Part shown: in pieces, positions 55,336 through 64,000 of the stretch
Layout: each line of letters opens with the position of its first letter
How positions within the stretch are numbered: position 1 is the stretch's first letter
NCBI RefSeq assembly: GCF_001624705.1
Contig: NZ_JSEO01000002.1
Coordinates: forward strand, 248,001 to 312,000
Direction of reading: 5' to 3'
From: Marinomonas sp. SBI8L
GTDB taxonomy: Bacteria > Pseudomonadota > Gammaproteobacteria > Pseudomonadales > Marinomonadaceae
Length of the DNA stretch: 64,000 nucleotides
Notes under the pieces: model-generated
Databases searched by the model: none
What the model was told of the DNA's origin: nothing
The model's input: only the letters and a program-made list of their open reading frames with translations
Translations under genes and position numbers: made by a program

Positions 55336-55365
55336 AAAAAAACGCACCATTGGGTGCGTTTTTTT
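55336..55365 (+). terminator. Terminator after yajQ
   Basis: A-run, AACGCACC (55341-55348), short loop, GGTGCGTT (55353-55360), T7. Confidence 0.92.
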
Positions 55366-55387
55366 ATGCCTTAAAAGAATAGGGTGT

Positions 55388-55640
55388 TAAGCAAATTTGC
55401 GAATAAGTCTTCTCGCTTTATTGCGTTTATAAAATCTTTAAATTTATGGTGAGGGAGGTAACTGAATAGTTATTCTTTTGATAAGGCTACCAACTTTATA
55501 GATAAGGCTTTTAGGGAGTGCTTTTTGAGTGCTTGAATAATATCTACGTGAAGCCCCAGAAAAACGACATCTTATGCTGCAGCCTCTCGAAAAGTACCTA
55601 GATTACGACAATGCTCCGATTTGTTTGACACTCTTTTTGA
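55388..55640. repeat. Diverged second copy of the MITE-like element
   Basis: Two blocks match the element at 44040-44310: 55442-55476 against 44095-44129 (30 of 35) and 55585-55607 against 44216-44238 (20 of 23). The left end (TTAAGCAAATTTGCGAATAAG minus one base) is still similar, 54 bp from block one as in copy 1 (55 bp). The right end has decayed. This explains the 345-bp gap between yajQ and the ATL gene. The last ~30 bp may form the ATL gene's terminator. Confidence 0.7.
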
Positions 55641-55667
55641 GTCGGGCTGTTTTTTATCTCAGTTTCT

Positions 55668-55970
55668 CTAAGCTTTTTTGATTTTTTGACCTTTTATTAG
55701 CCAGCCTTCTTCCTCAAGGTGTGCTTTTTGTCTGTTGTATGCGTCAGAATCTTGTTCAAAAGCGATCTCAAAGTTAGATTTAACGACTCTAAACCAAGGT
55801 AGCTCTGTGTCTTTTGGCAACATTTTGAGTATCCTGCCAACTTGCCTCGCATAATTAGCTTGCCCTGAACGTTTTGCTAGACCACCATAAGTAATTAATT
55901 CACCTTTGGGTATGTGATGTAATTGAGTGAATAATATTAATTTAAACTGCTCCATCGCTTGATTACTCAT
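55668..55970 (-). CDS. Alkyltransferase-like protein (ATL/MGMT DNA-binding fold)
   Basis: 100 residues, only the DNA-binding half of O6-alkylguanine-DNA alkyltransferase: IPKGELITYGGLAKRSGQANYARQVGRILKML, then LPWFRVVKS. The active-site PCHRV of the true transferase is PWFRV here, so it lacks the acceptor Cys and should flag alkylated guanine for nucleotide excision repair rather than repair it itself. SD AAGG lies 8 bases upstream. The window also has an AlkC-like gene at 20474. Confidence 0.9.
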   Translation of the reverse strand: MSNQAMEQFKLILFTQLHHIPKGELITYGGLAKRSGQANYARQVGRILKMLPKDTELPWFRVVKSNFEIAFEQDSDAYNRQKAHLEEEGWLIKGQKIKKA

Positions 55971-56016
55971 GGTTCGGCCTTACATAGAAATAAAGAATGT
56001 TTAAGAGAAGGTATAT

Positions 56017-56484
56017 ATGCGAATTGCACTGATTGTTTTTATATTATTTCCAATTGTCGAAATGATGCTTTTAATTGAAGTGGGAAGTCAAATTGGAACA
56101 CTAACAACAATTGCTTTAGTTTTCTTAACTGCCATTTTAGGCGTCAACCTCATTCGAAAGCAAGGTGCGCAAACCATGATGCGTGCTCAAGAAAAAATTC
56201 GTCAAGGTGCATTGCCAGCTAATGAAATGTTAGAGGGTCTTATGCTGGGCTTAGCTGGTGTATGTTTACTTGTACCTGGCTTTGTTTCTGACACAATTGG
56301 CGCTTTATTGTTGTTGCCAATGTTTCGAAAAAGCATAGCAGCAATATTTTTGGTCAAATTTATTAGTAGCCGTGTCAATATGCACGCTGCTTGGAATAAA
56401 AACGGATCTGCCTTTGACCAAGGTGGGGACACCTTTGAAGGTGAATACCGTAATGAAGACAAAGACATGCTAGATAAAAAATAA
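56017..56484 (+). CDS. fxsA: FxsA-family membrane protein
   Basis: 155 residues. Several hydrophobic segments (ALIVFILFPIVEMMLLIEVG, TLTTIALVFLTAILGVNLIRKQG, LEGLMLGLAGVCLLVPGFVSDTIGALLLLP) in the order of FxsA, then a polar acidic tail. It is an inner-membrane protein; in E. coli its overproduction interferes with phage T7 exclusion by F. It sits directly upstream of groSL, as in enterics. SD AGAAGG lies 5 bases before the start. Confidence 0.87.
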   Translation: MRIALIVFILFPIVEMMLLIEVGSQIGTLTTIALVFLTAILGVNLIRKQGAQTMMRAQEKIRQGALPANEMLEGLMLGLAGVCLLVPGFVSDTIGALLLLPMFRKSIAAIFLVKFISSRVNMHAAWNKNGSAFDQGGDTFEGEYRNEDKDMLDKK

Positions 56485-56497
56485 TTTTAACTATGGG

Positions 56498-56526
56498 GTT
56501 GAAAAGTATTTTGGCAGCCTCATTAT
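56498..56526 (+). promoter_or_regulatory. Probable sigma-32 heat-shock promoter of groSL
   Basis: GTTGAAA (56498-56504), 13-base spacer, CCTCATTAT (56518-56526), close to the sigma-32 consensus CTTGAAA-N11..15-CCCCATnTA. It lies ~90 bp before groS. A short ACCAAG/CTTGGT hairpin (56572-56587) is in the 5' UTR. No CIRCE element is present. Confidence 0.75.
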
Positions 56527-56615
56527 CAAAAAACAGTAACAAACTCCTGCTTTTAGGTAGGCTTTAAAAAAACCAAGAAAACTTGGTATTGATTTAATAT
56601 TGGAGAAAAAGATCA

Positions 56616-56903
56616 ATGAATATTCGTCCGTTACACGATCGTGTTGTTGTACGTCGTAAAGAAGAAGAAACAACAACAGCTTCTGGTATTGTTTTACCAG
56701 GTTCAGCAACTGAAAAACCAACACAAGGTGAAGTTGTTGCAGTAGGTACTGGTCGTATTCAGTCAAACGGTGAAGTTGCTGCACTAGCTGTAAGCGTTGG
56801 CGAAACAGTTGTTTTTGGTCAGTACTCAGGTCAAACCATCAAACTAGATGGTGAAGAACTTTTGATCATGAAAGAAGAAGAGATCTACGGCATTATCGGC
56901 TAA
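56616..56903 (+). CDS. groS: Co-chaperonin GroES
   Basis: 95 residues: [47 protein letters not shown]... with the mobile loop (residues ~16-32) and [20 protein letters not shown] at the end. It caps GroEL. SD GGAG lies 8 bases upstream. It is first in the operon with groL. Confidence 0.98.
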   Translation: MNIRPLHDRVVVRRKEEETTTASGIVLPGSATEKPTQGEVVAVGTGRIQSNGEVAALAVSVGETVVFGQYSGQTIKLDGEELLIMKEEEIYGIIG

Positions 56904-56949
56904 GTTTTAAGCCTAACACGTAAATAAATAATAAATAATCGAATTTTAG

Positions 56950-58605
<1,656 letters not shown>

Positions 58606-58641
58606 GAGCTAGGCTCTTATTCTGAAACCCAATATCATAAT

Positions 58642-58672
58642 AAAAACCCGAATATCAGTATTCGGGTTTTTT
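58642..58672 (+). terminator. Terminator of groSL
   Basis: AAAAACCCGAATA (58642-58654), loop TCAG, TATTCGGG (58659-58666), T7. Confidence 0.94.
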
Positions 58673-58777
58673 TATGTCTAAATAGTAACTTTATTATTTA
58701 AACTCTAGTCAGCCAATGTTGATATTCAGTTATTTCAAAGTGCTTGATCTTTAAGCAAGCTCAGCTTCTAGAGTTGG

Positions 58778-59689
58778 TTATTTTGTCTTTTTAGCTTGAG
58801 TAATAAAGTCTTTTAAATAATTGATATGCTGCTCATCTTTTCGAACACCAACAAAAATCTGTTTGCTGATACCATTTTTCCCAAAGCGAATACTCTTAAT
58901 GGGCATTGTTTTAGCGTACTCATCTACTAGCCAACCTGGTAAGGCGCAAACACCACGTCCGGCTGCGACCATTTGCAACATGATTTCTGTTGTTTCAATG
59001 TATTTATGTTTTTTTACTGTGGACTTTGCTGGACTAAGAAATTGACTGAAAACATCAAGTCTTTCAGGTTCAACAGGGTAGCTAAATAAAACCTCTTGAG
59101 TAAGTTGTTCGGGTAAAACATATGCTTGGTCTGCAAGTTTATGGGATTCACTCACAACAAGTTTATGCTCATAGTCAAAAACAGGAATGTACTCAATTTT
59201 TGGTTTATAAAGAGGGTCTGGGGTTATAAGTACATCAATCTCATAACTTAGTAATGCGCCTAAAGCACCAAACTGGAATTCTTGTTTTACATCCATATCT
59301 ATATCTGGCCATTGTTCCAGATAAGGTTGTATCACTCTGAGTAACCATTGATAACAAGGGTGGCACTCCATGCCAATACGCAGAGCACCAGCTTCGCCTT
59401 TAGCGATTTGTTTCAGTAATAGCTCTGTGTGCGAAAATTGAGGTAAAACTCTGTTGGCAAGGGTTTGAATGCGCTCACCGGCTGTAGTTAGTCGTAAATT
59501 TCGTCCATCTTTTTTCCATATTGGAGTGGCTATCTGGCCTTCTAGTTTTTTTATGCTGTGACTGAGCGCTGATTGAGATAAATATAATGAATCTGCAGCC
59601 TTGGTGAGGGTTCCATGTTCTTTAATGGCGGTTAGTATTTCTAAGTGGATTCTTTCAAGCACTGGTTGGCTCCAATATATAATTGTCAT
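58778..59689 (-). CDS. LysR-family regulator, MetR-like
   Basis: 303 residues. LysR HTH: IHLEILTAIKEHGTLTKAADSLYLSQSALSHSIKKLEGQIATPIWKKDGRNLRLTTAGERI. The effector domain LRIGMECHPCYQWLLRVIQPYLEQWPDIDMDVKQEFQFGALGALLSYEIDVLITPDPLY follows the MetR pattern. MetR uses homocysteine as co-inducer. It lies directly downstream of mesX-mesD on the same strand, so it likely controls that operon. A perfect palindrome ATGAGT-AAA-ACTCAT (59688-59702) abuts the start, and a 10-G tract lies 66 bp upstream; both may affect its expression. Confidence 0.85.
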   Translation of the reverse strand: MTIIYWSQPVLERIHLEILTAIKEHGTLTKAADSLYLSQSALSHSIKKLEGQIATPIWKKDGRNLRLTTAGERIQTLANRVLPQFSHTELLLKQIAKGEAGALRIGMECHPCYQWLLRVIQPYLEQWPDIDMDVKQEFQFGALGALLSYEIDVLITPDPLYKPKIEYIPVFDYEHKLVVSESHKLADQAYVLPEQLTQEVLFSYPVEPERLDVFSQFLSPAKSTVKKHKYIETTEIMLQMVAAGRGVCALPGWLVDEYAKTMPIKSIRFGKNGISKQIFVGVRKDEQHINYLKDFITQAKKTK

Positions 59690-59754
59690 GAGTAAAACTC
59701 ATCGATTCTAAAATACTATCATTTTTATTCATCTTTTAGTTCTTTGAGTGAGAA

Positions 59755-59764
59755 GGGGGGGGGG
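59755..59764. repeat. Homopolymer tract of ten G
   Basis: Ten consecutive G on the + strand (ten C for the minus-strand LysR gene), 66-75 bp upstream of that gene's start. Such a run is exceptional in this AT-rich sequence and prone to slippage. Part of the MesD-LysR spacer 59690-59915. Confidence 0.9.
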
Positions 59765-59915
59765 TGGTAGCAAAAATTGAAGCGTTCATTTAAGTGGAAT
59801 TATTTGATCCAACCTTTGTTAAGGGATGGTTCAAGATGTGTACTTGTAAGATAAATTGATTCTATGAAAAAGGCTTGGCTTAATGTTTTTATAAGCCAAG
59901 CCATGATGAGTACCT

Positions 59916-60968
59916 TTATGAGTTTCTAGATAGAATCTCTTTTCTAATTATTTCAGCCCCCGCACTTAGCGCATTTAATTTATCTCTTGCAACCTGTCGA
60001 GATAAAGGTGTCATGCCGCAATTTGTTGAAGGATAAAGTTTATCAGCATCAACATATTTGAGTGCTTCACGAAGTGTGTGAGCAACTTCATCTGGCGTCT
60101 CTATAGTGTTTGTTGCAACATCAATGACACCAACCATAACTTTTTTGCCACGAACAAGCTCAAGTAACTCTATTGGGACTTTTGAGTTATGGCATTCTAA
60201 CGAAATGATGTCGATATTAGATGTTTGAAGTTTTGGAAAAACCTCTTCATATTGGCGCCACTCAGTACCTAATGTTTTTTTCCAATCTGTATTTGCTTTA
60301 ATGCCATAGCCATAACAAATGTGTACGGCTGTTTCACATTTAAGGCCTTCTATGGCTCTTTCTAAGCAATCGATTCCCCAGTCGTTCACTTCTTCGAAAA
60401 ATACATTAAAAGCAGGTTCATCAAACTGGATAATATCTACTCCGACAGCTTCTAGCTCTTTTGCTTCTTGGTTTAATATCTTTGCAAACTCCCAAGCAAG
60501 CTTCTTTCGACTATGATAATGATCGTCATACAGGGTGTCTATCATGGTCATTGGGCCCGGCAAAGCCCATTTGATCGGTTTATTAGTTGGTTGGCGTAAA
60601 AATTTAGCATCTTCAATAAAAACAGGCTTAAGTCGAGAAACCTTATCAACAACAGTGGGGACGCTAGCATCATATCTATCTCGTATTTTTACAATTTTAC
60701 GTCGCTCAAAATCAACGCCTGATAGATGTTCAATAAAAGTGGTTACAAAGTGTTGGCGACTTTGTTCTCCGTCGCTAACTATATCTATACCGGCTTGCTG
60801 TTGTTCTTGTAATGAAACACGAAGTGCATCTTTTTTGCCGTCAATTAAGTCTTCCCCATGTAGCTTCCAAGGGGACCAAAGTGCTTCAGGCTGAGCAATC
60901 CATGAAGGTTTAGGTAAACTGCCAGCCGTTGATGTTGGTAGCAATGGCAGGGTTTTGTTTGTATTCAT
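59916..60968 (-). CDS. mesD: Core-MetE-type methionine synthase MesD
   Basis: About 350 residues, corresponding only to the C-terminal catalytic half of MetE; the N-terminal folate-binding half is missing. Zinc ligands appear as His and Cys in AVHICYGYG, Glu in SLECHNS and Cys in STNCGMTP. IIQFDEPAFN and WALPGPMTMID are other core blocks. MesD-type proteins methylate homocysteine without methyl-tetrahydrofolate and, in Acinetobacter baylyi, need the partner MesX and oxygen (recalled from the literature). The mesX gene lies 26 bp upstream here. The start is placed at the ATG 60968; an in-frame TTG at 60989 is possible. Confidence 0.87.
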   Translation of the reverse strand: MNTNKTLPLLPTSTAGSLPKPSWIAQPEALWSPWKLHGEDLIDGKKDALRVSLQEQQQAGIDIVSDGEQSRQHFVTTFIEHLSGVDFERRKIVKIRDRYDASVPTVVDKVSRLKPVFIEDAKFLRQPTNKPIKWALPGPMTMIDTLYDDHYHSRKKLAWEFAKILNQEAKELEAVGVDIIQFDEPAFNVFFEEVNDWGIDCLERAIEGLKCETAVHICYGYGIKANTDWKKTLGTEWRQYEEVFPKLQTSNIDIISLECHNSKVPIELLELVRGKKVMVGVIDVATNTIETPDEVAHTLREALKYVDADKLYPSTNCGMTPLSRQVARDKLNALSAGAEIIRKEILSRNS

Positions 60969-60994
60969 AATATAAGTACTCTGTGTCAAGGCAA

Positions 60995-61978
60995 TTAAAG
61001 TGCGAAGTTAGCCGACCATTGTTCTAGTTTAGATTGATAAGGTTTAATGAAGTTTTCTTCAGCGAACTTGCCTTGTTTAATCGCTAGCTTGCTTCTTTCT
61101 TCACGATCATAAACAATTTGAGTTATTGAATAATCTAGGTTGTTAAGGTTTGGTTGATAGCAGCTACCTGCAACCGCGTTGGCATTATAGATTTCAGGGC
61201 GATAGATTTTTTGAAAGGTCTCCATTGTGCTGATAGTGCTAATCAGCTCAAGATTGGAGTAGTCGTTTAGTAAGTCTCCAAAAAAATAAAATGCCAAAGG
61301 TGCTGCGCTATTTGGTGGCATGAAATAACGAACTTGTAACCCCATTTTTTTGAAGTATTGCTCAGTTAAAGATGTTTCGTTGGCTTGATATTCATAGCCC
61401 AGTAATGGGTGTTGATTTTCGCATCTATGATAGGTCTTACTGTCTGAAACACTAAGGCAAATAACTGGTTGCTTAATAAAATGTTGTTTGTAGGTATCAG
61501 AGTTAACAAAATATTTAAAAAGCTTTCCGTGCAAGTCGCCAAAATTATTAGGGACAGTAAATTTGTTTTTGTCTTTATTATGATTGGGTAATAAAACACT
61601 GAAATCATAATCTCTAACGTAGGAGGAAAAGTTGTTTCCTACTATGCCTTCAATATATTTATTAGCCTGCTTGTCTAAAATATTGGTTTTTAAAACTTCA
61701 ATGCTAGGGAAATTATGGTTAATGCCTTCAATATTCATATCAACAGAAACTATTTCAAGTTCAACAGAATAGCGATTGCCATTAGGATTGTCCCAATTGG
61801 CTAATGCATTAAAGCTATTGTTGATCATGCTTAGGGCGTTGCGTAAATTTTGCTGACTATGCTCACCTCTAGCCAAGTTGGCAAAGTTTGTTGTAATGCG
61901 AGTCTTGTCTGATGGCTGATAGTTCTCATCAAGACAAGCCTTTCTAATTGAAAAATTGAAAGCGTTATTTGTGTTCAT
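60995..61978 (-). CDS. mesX: DUF1852 protein MesX, partner of MesD
   Basis: About 327 residues of the DUF1852 family: IRKACLDENYQPSDKTRITTNFANLARGE, VSVDMNIEGINHNFP, GNNFSSYVRDYDFSVLLPNHN, MGLQVRYFMPPNSAAPLAFYFFGDLL. The family occurs next to core-MetE proteins; MesX is needed for MesD activity, but its exact reaction and the methyl donor are unknown. The gene is first in the mesX-mesD operon. The start at 61978 has GGA 7 bases upstream; a TTG at 61999 has AGGA 4 bases upstream and cannot be excluded. Confidence 0.85.
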   Translation of the reverse strand: MNTNNAFNFSIRKACLDENYQPSDKTRITTNFANLARGEHSQQNLRNALSMINNSFNALANWDNPNGNRYSVELEIVSVDMNIEGINHNFPSIEVLKTNILDKQANKYIEGIVGNNFSSYVRDYDFSVLLPNHNKDKNKFTVPNNFGDLHGKLFKYFVNSDTYKQHFIKQPVICLSVSDSKTYHRCENQHPLLGYEYQANETSLTEQYFKKMGLQVRYFMPPNSAAPLAFYFFGDLLNDYSNLELISTISTMETFQKIYRPEIYNANAVAGSCYQPNLNNLDYSITQIVYDREERSKLAIKQGKFAEENFIKPYQSKLEQWSANFAL

Positions 61979-62160
61979 CTGGTATCCATTTATCTGCAAT
62001 ATATCCTGAATTTAAAATAAGCCTTTGTGAGGCCTGCTGTACTCTTCTTTGAGCATTTAACTTTATTAGCAATGAACACTTGAAGGAGAAGTGTTGGTTA
62101 AATGCGCATTGATTTTCACTTTTGTGTGAAGCGATGAATAATTTATAAGGTTTTTAAAGC
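61979..62160. other. Leader and promoter region of mesX-mesD (proximal part)
   Basis: No ORF. A TTCAC-TTTTGT-GTGAA repeat near 62118-62133 is a further possible regulator site. The rest up to 62478 contains the palindromes listed separately and the promoter of the divergent EAL gene. Confidence 0.4.
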
Positions 62161-62208
62161 ATGAAAAAAATCGATTTTATTTCATGGATCTATGATCAAG
62201 CTTCATAG
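62161..62208. promoter_or_regulatory. Two palindromes upstream of mesX (candidate MetR-like sites)
   Basis: First: ATGAAA (62161-62166) and TTTCAT (62180-62185) around an ATCGAT centre, nearly symmetrical over 25 bases. Second: CTATGA-TCAAGCT-TCATAG (62190-62208), which contains TGAT-N5-TTCA, one base from the E. coli MetR consensus TGAA-N5-TTCA. They are about 180-230 bp before mesX. Confidence 0.5.
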
Positions 62209-62478
62209 GTTTGTGTTTTGAGTGATAAGGAACACAATCTGAATATTTGTTTTGGCTTTCGAAGCAATAACCTCTTGTCACTAATATCGGCCATGTTCTT
62301 GTTAAAGTTGTTAGAGAGAAGGTTGGTATAACTTGTAGGTTAAAAAATCACTCACTTTATTGATCTAGCTGATAATGGCGAAACTTAGCAGCGTCTTTTT
62401 TCGTGAGAATGAGTGTCATTAAGGTAAGGGTTTGTTACTATCTATAAAGGTAGAATATTGATTTAGTTGGGATTTTGG

Positions 62479-63204
62479 ATGAGTTCATTAAGTAATCAGT
62501 TGGTTTTGGATCTGTTACAGAATAAGCGTTATGGCGTTGAGTATCAGCCTATCGTTTGTGTATTAACAGGTGAAATTATTGCTTATGAAGCGCTATCAAG
62601 ATTTTACACGGCAACTGGTGAGTCATTGAGGCCGGACCTAGTCTATGCTTCATTACATCATAACCTGCTAAGCCTTTATCAGGTTGAATATGAACAAAAG
62701 AAGATTCAACTTGAGCATGCTCCATTAGATAAGACTATCTTTGTGAATTTAGATCAGGATGCTTTTTTTGCGAGTGGTGTTACTGGAATAGATAATCCAT
62801 TCGTGCAATTAATTCGCTCTCACAAGCAAAACCAGGTGATGGTGGAGTTAATCGAAAACTCTGAGCTAAATGATGCGCTAATGAGTTTGTCTATGATCGA
62901 AACATTAGCAGCATACGATATAGGGACGGCAATAGATGATTTATGTAATCCAAAATCAATGATATCTGTATCGGTTATGCAGTTAGTTGATGTGATTAAG
63001 CTAGATAAGCATGTGGTCAAAAAGGCAGATGACGAACGTTTTATGCTTTTTACTAAGAAAATGATTGAGTTTGGACGTCAATCAGATAAAAAAATTGTAC
63101 TTGAAGGGATAGAAACCGAGAGTGATCTTGATTTCGCTAGGGAGTTAGGGGTTGATTATGTACAAGGTTATTTGTATCGATCACAGTTTATTCAGCGCCC
63201 TTGA
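62479..63204 (+). CDS. EAL-domain protein, stand-alone
   Basis: About 241 residues, all EAL. YEALSRF holds the EAL motif (37-39). Other metal/catalytic positions present: Asn in FVNLDQDAF, Glu in VELIENSE, two Asp in AIDDLCNP, Lys in IKLDKH, Glu in LEGIETE, Gln in VQGYLYRS. The loop normally reading DDFGTGYSS is DDLCNPKSM here, losing its Gly residues. It may be a c-di-GMP phosphodiesterase with low activity or an EAL-fold binding regulator. The ATG at 62479 is preferred; the TTG at 62467 has no support. No sensor domain. Confidence 0.82.
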   Translation: MSSLSNQLVLDLLQNKRYGVEYQPIVCVLTGEIIAYEALSRFYTATGESLRPDLVYASLHHNLLSLYQVEYEQKKIQLEHAPLDKTIFVNLDQDAFFASGVTGIDNPFVQLIRSHKQNQVMVELIENSELNDALMSLSMIETLAAYDIGTAIDDLCNPKSMISVSVMQLVDVIKLDKHVVKKADDERFMLFTKKMIEFGRQSDKKIVLEGIETESDLDFARELGVDYVQGYLYRSQFIQRP

Positions 63205-63369
63205 TTAAAATATCAACAATCAGGCTCAAAAAAGAATGGAAACTGGCTTGTATTTGCTCAATCACAAAGATTAGCCAAACCATTGATTCTAAAGCTATTG
63301 ATAAATCCCTATCCCTGTAAGATACTTATGATACTTTTGATTAGTAGTTTGGTGAAATAAGGGAAGCTT

Positions 63370-64000
63370 ATGCTCAAGAAGACGCTCGTTAGTATCGCTG
63401 TGGCAAGCACACTATCCATTACGTCGGCACATGCTCTAGAACTTGGCGAGCTAACCGCCATATCTAAGGCAGATGAGCCTTTTAAAGCTGAGATCCAATT
63501 ATTAGATGTTAATTCGCTAAAACCAAACGAAGTTAGAATTCGTCTTGGTAGTGAAAGTGAATTCAGACAAGCCGAAATAGTCCCCAATAGAATTTTATCC
63601 CGCTTAAGATTTCAAGTGAGACAGCCAAGTAATGGCAAGTTAGTCATTGATGTTGTTAGTCGCGATAAGCTTGATGTCGATAACTTAGACTTTGTACTTT
63701 CTGCTAGATGGCCAAGTGGCAAGGTTGTTCGAGGTTACAAGGTACCATTAAAAGAAAGTGTACTTGTTGAGAGCGGTGGTGGAGAAGTTGTGCAATCTAG
63801 TAAGGTTGCAAAAGCCAACAATACGATCAATAGAACAACATTTGTTGATGCGCGTAGTTTATTAGAGTCTATGCCTACTGAAGGCACTTACACAACGTCT
63901 CAAGGTAATACTCTTTGGTCGCTTGCCGATAGAAATAAACCAAACAATCAGTTAACTGTTTATCAAACCATGATGGCAATCCAAGCATTAAATGAAGATG
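63370..64000 (+). CDS. fimV: FimV/HubP-like pilus-assembly and polarity protein, 3' partial
   Basis: 210 codons are in the window; the gene continues beyond the right edge. Signal peptide MLKKTLVSIAVASTLSITSAHA. The FimV N-terminal domain follows: LELGELTAISKADEPFKAEIQLLDVNSLKPNEVRIRLGS. A LysM-like segment (SQGNTLWSLADRNKPNNQLTVYQTMMAIQALNED) appears at the right edge, as in FimV. In Pseudomonas and Vibrio this protein organises type IV pili, flagella and polar proteins. SD AAGGGAAG lies upstream of the ATG. Confidence 0.9.
   Translation, partial: MLKKTLVSIAVASTLSITSAHALELGELTAISKADEPFKAEIQLLDVNSLKPNEVRIRLGSESEFRQAEIVPNRILSRLRFQVRQPSNGKLVIDVVSRDKLDVDNLDFVLSARWPSGKVVRGYKVPLKESVLVESGGGEVVQSSKVAKANNTINRTTFVDARSLLESMPTEGTYTTSQGNTLWSLADRNKPNNQLTVYQTMMAIQALNED

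Overview
The window looks like chromosomal DNA of a marine, AT-rich gammaproteobacterium, probably of the Oceanospirillales type. This is an inference from the protein set: a FimV-like pilus/polarity protein, four chemoreceptors, several c-di-GMP proteins, fxsA next to groSL, and low GC throughout. No rRNA, tRNA, CRISPR array, complete insertion sequence or phage was seen. Most genes are single or in short runs separated by clear hairpin/T-tract terminators.

Layout. 1-2533: the 3' part of a YcaO-domain protein that is already open at the left edge, followed by an FHA-domain protein. 2587-9800: a carbon-assimilation locus. bhcA-bhcB-bhcC-bhcD encode the beta-hydroxyaspartate cycle for glyoxylate, with a divergent IclR regulator (bhcR) and two near-identical palindromes between them. 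A PA4872-type oxaloacetate decarboxylase lies downstream and a GlcG-like gene on the other side; together they suggest glycolate/glyoxylate use with oxaloacetate drained to pyruvate. 10061-18571: an Ntn-hydrolase, a pentapeptide-repeat potassium channel whose Cys-rich N-terminus looks split off by a frameshift, metY, a chemoreceptor, a VOC protein behind a Fur-like box, and a secreted PI-PLC-like protein. 18631-32489: transport, regulation and repair genes (EamA exporter, AraC and WYL regulators, AlkC-like repair protein), a flavodoxin, an NIT-domain chemoreceptor, an HD-GYP protein and a hydrolase-OsmC fusion. 33008-35340: a disordered patch with tandem repeats, decayed gene fragments, and one intact gene whose N-terminus resembles contractile-injection-system cargo proteins. 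Its hairpin leader and start codon are duplicated downstream in front of a dead 13-codon remnant. 35400-55322: mostly housekeeping (MFS transporter with a long acidic tail, two DEAD-box helicases, dCache chemoreceptor, peroxiredoxin, leuA, ribA, panE, yajQ). 55668-64000: ATL repair protein, fxsA-groS-groL, a folate-independent methionine synthase pair (mesX-mesD) with a LysR regulator, an EAL protein, and the 5' part of fimV.

Three themes connect the genes. Glyoxylate to aspartate/oxaloacetate/pyruvate is covered by the bhc locus. Methionine synthesis is covered by metY (homocysteine) plus mesD/mesX (methylation without methyl-folate). Behaviour is covered by four chemoreceptors, HD-GYP, EAL, YajQ and FimV.

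The most unusual items are the putative cargo gene with its duplicated hairpin leader, a 271-bp MITE-like element with a diverged second copy 11 kb away, the split channel gene, and a 10-G tract in front of the LysR gene beside mesD. All identifications come from reading the sequence and from remembered family features; no database search was run.
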